This document shows positions 12,238 through 23,589 of a stretch of 64,000 bases of DNA, piece by piece. The notes beneath the pieces are model-generated. The model was not told the origin of the DNA. It saw only the letters and a program-made list of their open reading frames with translations, and made no database searches. The stretch lies in NCBI RefSeq assembly GCF_000346465.2, contig NC_034016.1:8712611-8776610 (forward strand), written 5' to 3'. Position 1 is the first letter of the stretch. Each line of letters begins with the position of its first letter. The translations under genes and the position numbers were made by a program. Source of the DNA: Prunus persica (lineage: Eukaryota; Streptophyta; Magnoliopsida; Rosales; Rosaceae).

Positions 12238-13019
12238 TGATAACCATTTTAGCTTTCAATTTTTATTTGTAAATAAATTAAAAATATGAAACTCATATGG
12301 TAATTGTTTTCAATTTTCAAATAAAAAATGAATTGAAAATTGTTTATAAGTTGTTTGATAAATGTTTTCAGTTTTCAGTTTTATGTAAAACTTGAAAATG
12401 AAATATTCTTGGAGTCAAATTGTGAATTTGAGGTTATAACATGAAAATGCATATAATACAAAAACTCCATAGCATTTTTCGCTGAATTTTTTGGAGTTTG
12501 TGATGATTTTTTAATGAATTTCGAGGCTCGGACCAGATCGGCGCTGAATGCAAGAGTCGGTTGGCCCATTCAGAGCATAGATCAGTTGCTCAAGTGTGAT
12601 GTTAGGACCTAATCCTATGAATTATCTGCTACTAAAAATGCATGACACTATAAAAGCAAAGAAAAAAAAAAAACGACAGTGTGGATTGGAACCTAATGCT
12701 GCAAAACCTGCTACATATCCTTATTTTATTTTTCATTCTTCACTTTCATAAATCTCACTTAGGTTCAAACAAAAATGGCTTTCAAAAGAGGAGAGTTATA
12801 TGCTAACCTTGATGAAGTCGAGGATAACTGCTGCATCGGAACTCAACTTCATTTCCACTAACTCATTTGCTACAAGGATACATCCTTTGTCTACATCATC
12901 ACCACCTAATTCTTAGATTCATAATGTAGAAAGGAAAAAAAAACGTAGACTCCCTATTTGTGACCATTATACATTTGGTCACTATTCACCTTTCTTCTTG
13001 TAGTCAACATTTACAAGTA
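12238..13019. other. Intergenic spacer between CACTA element and kinase pseudogene
   Basis: AT-rich sequence with imperfect runs of TTTTCAATTTTCAAAT type at about 12250-12400. I see no gene, RNA or element boundary in it. The small minus-strand frame at 12569-12381 has no recognisable domain. Confidence 0.4.
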
Positions 13020-13107
13020 CAAACATCTAAGAAGCATTAGAACAAGGCAGACACAAATGAAGTGAAATACAGAGAAAGCAGCACATATACTAATCAGGTA
13101 GTGAAAC

Positions 13108-13642
13108 TAGGGGTGGGCACTTAAACCGACAAACCAAAAATTCGAATCGAACCGCACAGAACCAAACCGAAAAAAACCGAGTTGATCAAAAAGTCAACAA
13201 CCGGTCAAAAACCAAACTGACCGATTTTGGATCCAGTTCCATGTCTTCAAAAATCAGACCGGGCCGAACCGAACCGGTCAAATTGAAAAATATATATTTA
13301 TATTTAATGCTATATTTTTAATTTCACCAAAAAAAAAAACTAATATTTTTTCAAGTTCAATTTCAAAATATCTCTCTCTTATAACTTTAATATTTACTTT
13401 TATATCAAATTGAATAATTGATTAATTTTCAAGTAATAATAATAATATTTCAGTTGAGAATTGTATTAAAAATTAATTTTTATAATTCGGTTCAAAATCG
13501 AACCAAACCGGAACCGGTTCAACTCGAATCGGATAGTTTTTGAATTTTTTTTAAAATCGAACCGAACCAAACCGGATGAATAGTACCAGATCGATTCTAA
13601 TTTGGGGCAAAACCGGTCCAACCCGAACCGTGCCCACCCCTA
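13108..13642. mobile_element. hAT-type MITE
   Basis: A 535-bp element with perfect 13-bp inverted ends (TAGGGGTGGGCAC) and a perfect 8-bp duplication AGTGAAAC at 13100-13107 and 13643-13650. The interior is rich in ACCGAACC/GGTTCGG motifs near both ends. There is no coding capacity. It is inserted in the 3' UTR of the kinase pseudogene. Confidence 0.92.
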
Positions 13643-13838
13643 AGTGAAACCATCAAGAGCAAGCAATTCAACAAATGTTGTCATATGCAATGCTTTGACA
13701 AATGCAGCCTCTGAGTTGATGAGAGGAGCTGAGAAAATTTCTTCAACGTTGGACGACACTGCTGATTGGGATTCAAGGATGTAAATGCTATCTTCACTAG
13801 AGACACCACCTCCTCTACTTCTTGTTTTGTGGGTGGTG

Positions 13839-15585
13839 ATCGGTTCACAATTGTATATCATTTTGTACCCTTCTACCTTATGATTTAGTTATGTTTTTGA
13901 GTTAAACTTGTGTTTTTAACCTCTTTTGTGTTTGTCATTCAGTTCATTGAGCTCTAGGTACCACTTGAGGCATTTGAAGTAAAATGGTGAAAACAATGTG
14001 TAAAAACTGAAGACTGAGTTAGAAATTCATTTCGGACTTATCTTTTTCATTCGAGCTTGGATTGGGCCAAATCACATGTGGTTGGAAAGAAGACATTTTG
14101 AACTTCAAGATGGATAGCTGAAAGTCATCAATTGATCAAGCCCAATTCGTGAGCCCATGAAATTACACATCATGCTGAGCTAAAGATGAGCTCATTGTTG
14201 CTTGGTCATGCTGAGCTAAGGATGAGCTGATTGTTGCTTGGTCATGTTGACCTGAGGATGACCTAATTGTTGCTTGGTCATGATGAGCTATGCATGAGCT
14301 ATGGTGGTGGGATTTGTTTGGGGAAGTGCAGCAGCCATACAAGAAAAGAAACTAATTTTCAATTGCAAGTGTTGTAGGCATTAGCCATATTCAATTCAGA
14401 TTTCTCACTTCCCTTTCCCTATAACTACCACTTCCATTCCACATTTAAGGTGTGCAAATCTTGGGATTCACAATCCCACAAAACCCACTCCATCCATCCT
14501 CAAACACTCCCATCAACCCCAAACACTCTAGAAATCTTCCCAACACTCTAAACAGCCTCAAATCACCACAACAGCTCCAACAAGCCTTCCTTCCATTTTC
14601 CTACAAATTTCCTCTTGCTCTACCATCACAACTCACCCAAAACTCATCCCAAATCACCTCCTTAGCTATCATACATCCTTCTAGATGTGGGAAAGCTCTT
14701 GGAGAAGCATTTAGAAGTGGAGAAGCACTTGGAGAAGCCTTAGACACCACAAGAACTTCAGAAAAGCGGTTTTTCTACTCTTATTGTATTCATTATGTTT
14801 TCTCATTTCTGTCTAAGTTTCTTTCCTTTTCTGAGCAGCTAAATCCATAACTAGGGCTTCGATGTAACCTAACAAGACAGTTTCATGTTTTCAAGTTAAT
14901 GTTACTCTTGTTGATTACTTCTAATTTTCTGGTCTCATTCACTTGTTCTTAGTTGAATCTTTATGCGTGTTTAAATAACTGGCCACTATTAACATGGATG
15001 TTGGTTATCTAGTTCAAGTTTACATAAACACCATATGACTCTTGAACTGATTAGTGAATGAGTAGGTAATGCATTTAGGACAAACACCAATGTTTACTTG
15101 GTTCCTTAGTGTTCTTCTTAAGCTTAATGGATTCATATTCATAGCTTAGACTAAACACCATAGCTAACTTGTGTTTTCTGAGTACTTGATTAAAACCAAA
15201 CACCATATGGATAATCATACATGAGAAAGAACGAACTCTAGAAGTTGAATTAATCAACTTAGGTGATTGTTAACTTGTAGCTTGAAATTGAATTGTTATG
15301 GTGAATCCAATGCCCTAGTCTCCAAATCTATTTTCCAACCCTTAAGACCACTCTTTGTTACACTTGCTTACCCTGCTTTTGTTTGCAATTTCATTTTCCT
15401 TCATTTGTTTCCAAACCCACTCTTACTTCAAATTCTATTTTAGACTTAACTCCCTACTTTCTTGAATTCGGTAATCTAAGTACATAACTAAGTTTCACTT
15501 CTCAGTCCTCGTGGGTACGACCTTGTACTTGTCTTGCTACACTACTAATTGGCTCGTACAATTGTGAGTTAACATATTAACAACA
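13839..15585 (+). repeat. 5' LTR of the deleted Athila-like element
   Basis: 1747 bp, ending ...TTAACAACA just before the primer-binding site. It is about 700 bp longer than the related LTR at 56384-57410. The extra length includes extra copies of a 36-bp repeat and the stretch around 14310-14900. The open frame at 14452-14850 lies wholly inside the LTR and shows no known domain. Confidence 0.75.
14165..14305 (+). repeat. 36-bp tandem repeat in the LTR
   Basis: Three to four copies of a unit containing ATTGTTGCTTGGTCATG are spaced 36 bp apart (14194, 14230, 14266). The related LTR near 56740 has essentially one copy. Confidence 0.8.
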
Positions 15586-16316
15586 AATTTTGGCGCTGTT
15601 GCCGGGGACTGAACGAAAGTTCTTCCCTGATTATGTGCCCAAGGTTACCCTATTCTTTTAGTACTACTAATTATTTCAAATTTTCTGTTTCAGGTAGTTC
15701 ATGGCTAGAAGGGCATTCCTTGAACAAGTGAGGTCTTCGTTCCAACATTCCACATCTTTGAACACAGGCCCATCTAATTGCCTCGTGCAATTGCGAGTTA
15801 TTATATTAACAATAGGTGGCGAGATGCGTTGGTCCAGAACGTCCAAAATTGGCATTTTCGGAGTAGGTGATGCATATGAGGATGACGATGACGCCCCGGA
15901 TGATAAAGATGAGAAAACATCTCCTGGATATCTTCCCATAATTATTTCTAGTGTGACAATTCCAAAGCAATAAACATCGCACTTCTCGGTCACTTTCATT
16001 GTATATGCAAGCTTTGTTCAAAAACAACTCACACAAGAAATTGTATCATGCATAAATCGTACACACCAAGTATAAAAGACTGAGATTTTAGTGGTCAAAA
16101 CATTACCTGGATTTAAAAACTTGGCAGTGCCAAAATCTGAAACACAGGCCTCATATTCAGAATCCAACAAAACATTCTTACTTGACATGTCACGATGTAC
16201 AATCGGTGGCAAGCAATCATGGTGCATGTAGGACAAGTAATTAGCTAAACCTTTATATTCACCCTTTTACTCCACCCCAGTTCTTTAGCTTCATGATCAT
16301 TGCTTAGCGTTGTGGC

Positions 16317-16878
16317 TATGGGAGCGATTTTCGTCCCACTAGAATATTCGCCTAAGATTCTTTCATCTTCTCCGCTTCTTTTTCTCCCTACAAAACAGAT
16401 CGGAGTAAAAGGACCACACTCGGGGGGTGTTGGCCAAAGGCCCCCGGATGCCTAAGTTAGGTAGGGTGTTTCAAGGAAAACCGGATGCCCAGAGTCGTGT
16501 GTGGTGGCCAGAGCCTTGTGTGAGAGAAAGAAAGAATATGGTGGCTAGAGTTTGTGAGGGATAACTTATGTAGAGTTTCAGTAGGAATTCAGACGTACCT
16601 CAATCCTTGTGCGTAGCCAAGTATGTATAAAGGGCTTCGGCGAGGTTGGTAAGGTTGGTGTATTTAGGGATTAGGGATTAGGGATTTAACCAAATCCCTA
16701 ATTAAGGTGAGGATCAAATACATCCAATTTGAATTAGGTAACCTCCCAATTAATTCAAGTAACTCCCAATTAGTTTAGGTAATTCCCAATTAGGCTAGGT
16801 AACTCCCAATTAGGTCAAATAATTCCCAAATTGATTGGCCAAATTATTTGACCTAGGGTGAGATATTTTGCTTCCACA
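16317..16878 (-). repeat. TatA 3' LTR
   Basis: It starts TATGGGAG (mutated from TGTGGGAG) and ends CTTCCACA as read on the + strand. It shares its first 150 bases or so, including the GATCGGAGTAAAAGGACCAC stretch, with TatB and TatC LTRs. Confidence 0.88.
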
Positions 16879-17164
16879 AATGCCCCCCAACTTCTGCATG
16901 GCACGTGGTGACATGTAGGAGGTGTGGATAAATTGTTGGGTTGTCCACCTGTAACTTGGCTTCTTTCTGTGACTTGGGCTCCTGAATGGAGGAGGCTTTT
17001 GACTTGTCAATTGGTCTCTAACTTGGGCAGTCCAGCTGTAACTGGGCTGGAGGCGAGGAGGCCTGCTGCTTTTGCAGGTGGCAGTTCGAGCCGGCTTAAT
17101 TGCAGTTAGTCCAAATTGCTTCAATTCCTTCTTCTTCTTTTTGGTGCCATGAACTAGGAGCAGT

Positions 17165-18356
17165 ATGAGCCAAGGCGATCATGTGTGGCCTATATATGTA
17201 CTGGAAGTCAGCAACAGACGGGAAGAGGAGGTTGCCGATGGTCTGCTGTTCTTCTCACCTACTATGATGGTAAGTTGCATCCCCTTGATCTGCTGCAGTT
17301 ACCATGGAATTCTTTGTTGTGTGTCTGACTGACTTCTGTCTCCTGCTTGTAGAAAATGACATCTACAAGAAGCTCGATCTCGACTCGAGCATGACCAATG
17401 TTCATCAAGCTTTGAACATCCTTGCCAGGTTCTGTGGATTGCACTGGTTGCTGAGTGAACATCAGAAGGAGGCTGGTGCTCTACCCCCAGCTGAAGATGT
17501 TGAAAGATGGGAGCTGCATGGCTCTGACCTAGATGATCTGCCAGCTGAGCGGGAGAAGTCCTCGACCAAGCTTCCTCATTCTGCCACGAGCAAGTCTTCC
17601 GTAAAGGGGTCTCGTCTGCTGAGAATATCCTTATGGGAGTTTCTTCTTATTCATCTGCCAGGATCAAGCGCCTCGTCAGTGTGAATGGTAAGAATATCAA
17701 TGGCATGCAGGAGGTCCGAGATATTCTGCTCAGGTCTCTGCTCGAACTGCCCAAAACCCATGATCTACCCTATAAGGAGGCTGTTGAGAAGCAGGGTTTT
17801 GGTTGCTTGTGCTGATCCTGGGATTAAACTGAGAGGACTGTACATCTGTCTAGAATTTATGACTCGTCTACGAAGCCACGAACATTCAAGCGCGGAGCTG
17901 ACTCAATGTTGTAAGTTACAGCCAAGAGAGCTAAAGAGTCGTCTGCTCGAGCAAAGAGTCCTTGAGTTGCGCGAACTGCCGATCCGGAAGTTGGTGATAG
18001 CTCCGTTGGTCAAGTTCGACACTCATGTTGACGCCATGGAGGCATCCAAGCATGAGATTGCTGCTAATGCATACAAGCTGGGATACTTGGACTACAAGAA
18101 TAGTGCTTTTCCTTGTTGCCCTCTCGTACATGAAGATTGTGAGCAGCTCTATCTTGGCATGCTCCCTGCTAGATGTAGAAGCAGTTGAAGAGCAGGTAGC
18201 AGATGAAACTCAAATGGAGAAAGACAACCCCCAAGGTGGCGTAGTTGATGAGGCTAGAGCAGATGAGAAGGAGCAGGCAGCTGAGGCCGCTTAGCAGATA
18301 GTGCTGGTTGAGCAGAGTGAGGCTGTTGCCAGTGCAGTTGAGGATGTGATTGACTA
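17165..18356 (+). pseudogene. TatA antisense gene, degenerate
   Basis: It lies on the strand opposite to gag-pol, between pol and the 3' LTR. A short first exon (17165-17269, MSQGDHVW...) is followed by an 83-bp intron (17270-17352, GT...AG), then frames similar to TatB and TatC: a segment ending LLSEHQKE...PPAEDVERW (17353-17600) and a C-terminal region with the KLGYLD motif (18070-18090). Frameshifts and stops break it, and the N-terminal half seen in TatC is missing. The family is the plant-transposon-associated Transposase_28-like ORF followed by a coiled coil; its function is unknown. Confidence 0.7.
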
Positions 18357-18539
18357 AGGGTCATCTGCTGAAGTCCTCTAGTAGATGTAGTTCATTTTTG
18401 CTATTTCTGAACTTTGTAATTTTCTTTCAATAAGTGGTCTTTGGTTGATCACCTTATTTCTTGTTGAACTTGGCTGGTTGGCCGCTTTGTTATGGAATTT
18501 TCAGTTGTCTTTCAAATTTCAATTCTCGTTATATCTTGT

Positions 18540-18722
18540 AAGTGTATGTCCGGAGACATAGCACTTGAAAGAGACTCCATTGAGTTTGTACTCGTGAAGT
18601 AGCTTGCTTACAATTGAGGTAAGGCTTGTCGCCTTTGTGCATATATCGGGGACATAACGCTTGAAAAGACTTCACGAAGTTTGTACTCGAGGAGTAGCTT
18701 GCTAGGAGTCGAGCTGGTAAGC
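18540..18722. repeat. Two copies of the Tat 97-bp repeat
   Basis: Two degenerate copies of the unit that is repeated about six times in TatB (GACATAGCxCTTGAAA...GCTTGC...AAGGCTTGTCGCC). They lie between the antisense gene and the end of pol. Confidence 0.75.
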
Positions 18723-18730
18723 GAAGAGCT

Positions 18731-21350
18731 TCATGGATAGTACCTCCGAAGGTGGTGGGCATTCCATTATCTTGGAATTTCTTTCCCTTCTAGAGTGTCA
18801 AGGGTGTAACTTCCTCTGGCCCCAGATCGGCTGATCACGTAGATGCCTTCCCAGTTTGGCTTCATCTTCTTTGACCTTTGCCTCGGTGCTGTGATGAAAG
18901 TTTTTCTAAGCACAAGGTCTCCAGGCTGAAACCGTCTAATCTTGGCCTTTCTATTGTAGTAGGACGTCAACTACTGCTGGTAGGCTGCAACTCGAACAAT
19001 GGCCTTTTCTCGTTCTTCTTCGAGCAGATCAAGATTGACTTTCATTTGCTTGCAGTTTTGGTCAAGACTGCCTACCTCAATGCTAATGGAAGGGACTGTG
19101 ATGTATGGGGGCATGATTGCTTTTGTCCCATAGGCTAGGGAAAATGGTGTCTCTCCGGTCGATCTCCTTTTGGTTATGCGATAAGCCCATAGGACTCCTG
19201 GCAACTCGTCGGCCTATTTTCCTTCTGCGCTTTCCAGTCTTTTCTTTAGGCAGTCCAGCACTATCTTGTTGGATGCCTCTGCTTGGCCATTGCCTTGCGG
19301 GTATCTGAGAGTTGACAGGTGCTGTTTAATGCCATACTTCACAAGGAATGCAGTGATCTGCCTGCCCACGAACTGTGTACTATTGTCAGTGACTATCGAT
19401 TGCGGGCAACCGAATATGCAAATGATGTTCTTCCAGATGAACCGTTCAACATCAGCTTCCTTGGTAGAAGATAAAGCCTCAACGTCGATCCATTTGGTGA
19501 AGTAATCAGTGGGAACGATCATCATCTCCTTATTAGCAGGTGTCATCGACATAGGTCTCGCCAAGTCAATGGCCCACTGCATGCATGGCCATGGACTGTT
19601 CTACGGATGGTATTCCTCAGCTGGCAGGCCAGGGACCGGCTTGTAGCATTGGCATCGATCACATCTTCGAGTAGACTCTGTGGAGTCTTGGCGCATGGTA
19701 GGCTAGAAATAGTCGATGTTGAGAGCCTTCTAAGCAAGCGATCTGCCTCTTGTGTGATTTCCACATTCGCCATCGTGTATTTTGTAGAGTATCTCGAGCG
19801 TTTGGCGGTACTTGATGCAAGTGAGATGAGGCCGGGAGTATGATATGAGGATAAGCGTGTCGCCTTTCATGTAGTTTGTTGCAGCCTTCTACTTGATTTT
19901 TCTGGCCTCTGACTTGTCCTCAAGCAAGGTTTCGTTCACTAGGTAGTCAAAGATGGGGTCTTGCCAGCTAGGATCCTGGTCGATCTGCATCAGGTCCGGT
20001 TGCTCTACCTCTTCTATGCTAGTCTGGTCAAGGTGCTCAACTGAGATGGAGCGTCTAAACTAGGTATCCAGAGTTGATCCTAAACTTGCCAGTGCATCTA
20101 CGTGCGCGTTCTTTGCCTAGGGCACCTGCTGGATAGTGAAGATGGGAAACGCCTTCAACAGCTCTTGGACTTTGTCAAGGTACAAGATCATTCTTGGGTG
20201 CTTCACCATGTATTCTCTTGAGGCTTGACTTGTGATCAGCTGGGAATCTTAGTAGATGGCCAGCTTCTTGATTGATAGCTCCTTTGCCAAGCGCAAGCCA
20301 GCGAGCAATACCTTGTACTTTGCCTCATTGTTTGAAGCCGGGAAGCCAAGCGTGATAGCTTACTCTAATAGGGCTCCATCCAGGGTGACGATGACGACGC
20401 CTGCTCCAGCTCCTTTCTGGTTCGACGCTCCATCTACGCATAACTACCACATGTCTCTGGGTTGGTCAGGTTCAGAAGGGGTCTTGTTTGCTCTCGAACT
20501 TTCTTTCTTTTGCTGACCAGCTTCTCTTCTTCGTCTGATGGTGTGAATTCTGCAACATAGTCAGCTAAGGCTTGGGCTTTTATTGTAGTCCTCGATCGGT
20601 AGAGGAGATCGTATTGGCTTAGCTCTATAGCCCACTTCATGAGTCACTGAGAAGCATCAGGGCTATGAAGGATTGATCTCAAAGGAAAGTCGGTCATGAC
20701 GATGACTCGGTGAGCTTGGTAATAAGGTCGCAGCTTTCTCGCAGAAACTACAAGGGCCAAAATGAGCTTTTCTAATTTCAGGTAGCGAGTCTTTGCATCA
20801 AGGAGAGCTTTTGACGTGTAGAATATTGGATGTTGGGCCCTACGTTCTTCTTAGATGAGAGCTGAGCTGACGGCCGAGTTGGACACTGCCAGGTACAAGA
20901 ACAAGTCTTCACCATGAACTGGCTTTGAGAGTAAGGGAGGTGAAGTGAGGTAGGTCTTTAGACTCTGGAAAGCTATTTCGCACTCCTCGTCCCACTTGTC
21001 TTTTTGTCCCTTCTTCAAAGCTTTGAAGAATGGTTTGCACTTGTCAGTAGATTTTGAGAGGGATCCGTTGAGGGCCGCTGGTCTGCCCATCAAGCTTTGT
21101 ATTTCCTTCACTGTGGAAGGCAACTTCATCTCGAGAATGGCTTTGATTTGGTGTGGGTGTGCCGCAATACCTCGTTATGTGCCTAAGTACCCCAGCAATC
21201 GGCCGAACGATACACTGAACGTGCATTAACTTGGATTCAGCCTCATGCGACACTAGCGGAGCAGGCTAAATGCCTCGACGAGGTTTTTTAGGTGCTCTAC
21301 ACGCTTGGGGGCTTTGACCATTATATCATCTATGTAGACTTCCATGGTTT
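18731..21350 (-). pseudogene. TatA pol remnant (RT end, RNase H, second RNase H, integrase)
   Basis: On the minus strand, it enters in the middle of reverse transcriptase at the MEVYIDD catalytic box near 21340. It then runs through the connection/RNase H, the second (archaeal-type) RNase H typical of Tat elements, the zinc-binding and catalytic integrase domains, and the HHLRRYYP end with stop at 18733-18731. Many stops (mostly CAG/CGA/TGG to stop) and some frameshifts are present. The integrase keeps Asp in the VTDN motif, unlike TatB and TatC. RT motifs before YIDD are deleted. Confidence 0.88.
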
Positions 21351-21351
21351 T

Positions 21352-22320
21352 GCGGCTAACTTCTTCCTCGATTCCCAAGGGTCGATCCCCTTGGGTGCCC
21401 TGCCCGTGGGGCAGATTAGAAGATTGAGCTTGTGACGATTCCTCTACAGCTTGCCGTCGCGTTTTGGTCCTGGAGCGGGATGAGAAGGTTGTGCTTGCAA
21501 GGATTCCTCTACAGCTTGTCGCCGCATGTTGGTCCTTGAGTGAGCTGGTGGGCGTCGACCGTTGCGCTCGTCACACTACTGCTCACAAACTCGAGCTCCT
21601 TGTGGGCCCAAGCGAGCGTGGACATTGGAATGTGGGCCTAGCCTCTCGGGCACATTGGTCCTTGGACCTAGCCTCAAATGGCTCAGAGTACGGCTTGCAG
21701 CTGTTTGTGTCTCGTTTGCACGATCTCGTCCTCTTCCCTGCTTGTTTGCTCCTATCTGACCAGCATCCTCCTCTCCTTGTCACGGGGTCCAAGGTTCGGG
21801 CCTTGATTCAAGTTGTTCAAGTTGATCTACTTGAGTAGCTAGCCAATCATGTTGTTTTGATCGTCGACCCTTTATGTGAGTTGATCAACCCATGAGTTAA
21901 GGTCCACCTAACTGTGCGGGTCAACTAGAGTAGTGTGTATCGGGCCCAACGACATATGGGCTAGGGATCCATTGGACGCGTACACATGTGCATACGTCAA
22001 GTGTGCTTACAGAGGAGGGAGAGAATAGATCTGCTCCAAGACTGGGCCGACATCGAAGTAGCCATGTGGCTGTGCAGCAATTCCGGCAGCTGAGTGGTGT
22101 GGTTGCTGTTATGCTTCGACGGCATGATAGCGAGGTAGAGCAGCTTCGACAGGATGGCGCGGCAGAGCAGCTCTGGCAATTGGCACTTGCGGCTGTTCTA
22201 CAATTCTAGCAGCTAGGTGGCTGCAAAGCACTAGAAGATGGCTGCAAGGTGTTGGTAGCCACGATTCCGTGCTGTTGCATTTGGGTTTCCACCACGAAAC
22301 CATGAGACGGGCTCGTCGTG
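21352..22320 (-). pseudogene. TatA gag N-terminal remnant
   Basis: Minus-strand sequence similar to the first third of TatB gag (Gln-rich start, then the Arg-rich RLGPQ repeats). The start codon is ACG where TatB has ATG. The frame is broken, and the sequence stops abruptly at about 21351 where it joins RT. The capsid domain, zinc knuckle and protease are absent. Confidence 0.82.
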
Positions 22321-22438
22321 GTGGCGTTACTCTTCGTACGTATTGTATCAACTATGGTGGTTTGAAAAAAAAAGTGTTGTAAATGGATTTGGAGCACGCT
22401 TTGAGTATTATTTCGCGCTCTCAATGAAAGCACCAATT

Positions 22439-22987
22439 TGTGGGAGTGATTTTCGTCCCACTAGAATATTCACCTAAGATTCTTTTGTCTTCTTCGCTTC
22501 TCTTTCTCCTTGCAAAATAGATCGGAGTAAAAGGACCACACCCGGGGGGTGTTCGCTAAAGGCCCTCCGATGCCTAAGTTAGGTAGGGTGTTTCAAGGAA
22601 AACCAGGTGGCCGGAGCCGTGTGTAGTGGCCGAAGCCTTGTGTGAGAGTTTGTGAGTGATAACTTATGTAGAGTTTCGGTAGGAATTCAGACGTACCTTA
22701 ATCCTTGTGCATAGCCAAGTATTTATAGGGGGCCTCGACGAGGTTGGTGGGGTTGGTGTAGTTGGTGAGGCTGGTGTATTTAGGGATTAGGGATTTAACC
22801 AAATCCCTAATTAAGATGAGGATCAAATACATCCAATTTGAATTATGTAACCTCCCAATTAATTCAAGTAACTCCTAATTAGGTTAGGTAATTCCCAATT
22901 AGGTTAGGTAACTCCCAATTAGGTCAAATAATTTCCAAATTTATTGGCCTAATTATTTGACCTAGGGTGAGATATTTTGCTTCCACA
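22439..22987 (-). repeat. TatA 5' LTR
   Basis: Begins TGTGGGAG and ends CTTCCACA on the + strand. Its right end is the element boundary; its left end abuts the antisense primer-binding site (GAAAGCACCAATT, 22426-22438). Confidence 0.88.
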
Positions 22988-23067
22988 GTGGCCAAGCTAC
23001 ATCTTTCGAGATACTCATACACCAAAAACTAGTGTTGTTTATGTGCACAGAAACCATAAAGCTTCAT

Positions 23068-23580
23068 TGTAATAACCTGATCATGAATTAATATTTAATT
23101 ATTAAAGTATTTAAATAAAAGACAATTTTACCCTGGGAATATTTTAATGGGTTTAAAATTTGACTTTTTGTTCGGGAATGAATTTAGGGATTTCTGTTCA
23201 TCCGACCTATTTTTGGGTCGAAACCACCACTTCCGACCACCAAACGCGACGAGGTTGGTACCAAAAGAACAAGCACGTTGTCCTCTTCCTACCCCACCCC
23301 TCAGCTGCCGCCATTACAGTTGCATTTAGCCTAAAAATACCAAAAAGTCGCCGGTTTTTACCCAAAGTTTCCATCGCTAATTCTGGCGATTCCTGCCACC
23401 AATTTCTTCGATCTGGATATTCTTTTTCATCCTCTCAATATGTTCTAGCCGATAGTTGAGTTGTTTAGAATTGATTTTTACATTTTGAAACTCAAATTAT
23501 TGTTTAAAGTTTTGGTTGTTTTGGCTTGTAATTTCGACTATCTCTGACGACTTTTTGGCCATGGCCCAAGAACAAAAGTT
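23068..23580 (+). other. Unassigned sequence, possibly an LTR fragment
   Basis: The kinase pseudogene stops here and a new sequence opens with TGTAATAACCTGATC, which resembles the start of some Ty3/Gypsy LTRs. The next 500 bases have no convincing domain; the 99-codon + frame at 23160-23459 has none I recognise. At about 23580 it gives way to the gag remnant of the old Athila-like element. I cannot find a second end. Confidence 0.35.
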
Positions 23581-23589
23581 TCTCCACTC

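Larger units (their letters stand above)
13839..15814 (+). mobile_element. Deleted Athila-like Ty3/Gypsy element
   Basis: The flanking 5-bp duplication GGTGG is perfect (13834-13838, 15815-15819). Contents: a 5' LTR (13839-15585), a primer-binding region beginning TTTTGGCGCTGTTGCCGG (15588 on), the start of gag (ATG 15701, [14 protein letters not shown]), then an abrupt join near 15772 to only the last 40 or so bases of the 3' LTR. Gag beyond the first two dozen codons, all of pol and nearly all of the 3' LTR are gone. The LTR and gag start match the element at 56384. It lies in the coding exon of the kinase pseudogene. Confidence 0.88.
16317..22987 (-). mobile_element. TatA: Tat-lineage Ty3/Gypsy retrotransposon, degenerate
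   Basis: 6671 bp between perfect 5-bp duplications GTGGC (16312-16316, 22988-22992). The gag-pol strand is minus, so the 5' LTR is 22439-22987 and the 3' LTR is 16317-16878; a PPT-like run (AATGCCCCCC on +) abuts the 3' LTR. The two LTRs differ in length (549 and 562 bp) with several indels, so this is the oldest of the three Tat copies here. A deletion near 21351 fuses mid-gag to mid-RT. It carries the same antisense gene as TatB and TatC, shortened at its start. Confidence 0.92.
13020..23067 (-). pseudogene. Receptor-like kinase pseudogene, split by three elements
   Basis: This is a partial copy of the kinase at 1301-5344. Host-derived pieces are 13020-13107 (3' UTR), 13651-13838 (C-terminal exon), 15820-16316 (exon 2 start, short intron, HRD and DFG region) and 22993-23066 (kinase lobe near VYEYLE). 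Removing the three insertions and one copy of each TSD joins the pieces in the gene's order. It is dead for several reasons. The insertions split it. Nothing upstream of 23067 remains, so the LRRs are lost. The intron acceptor is mutated (CAG to CAA). A 51-bp in-frame deletion between two CCAG tetramers removed the activation loop up to the APE motif. HRD and DFG are still readable. Confidence 0.9.

Noticed and set aside
8537..12272. Many overlapping open frames on both strands, up to 212 codons
   Set aside because: They arise from stop-poor GCGCGAC repeats of the CACTA arrays, read in several frames, with repetitive FVAQ/RRAK/ATNI peptides and no domain.
14452..14850. 132-codon + frame, Pro/Ser/Leu-rich
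   Set aside because: It lies completely inside an Athila-like LTR, has no domain and is absent from the related LTR at 56.4-57.4 kb.
16668..16695. GGGATTAGGGATTAGGG run as possible telomere repeat
   Set aside because: The unit is not the plant TTTAGGG, it is only three units long, and it lies within the TatA LTR where the other LTR has a shorter version.
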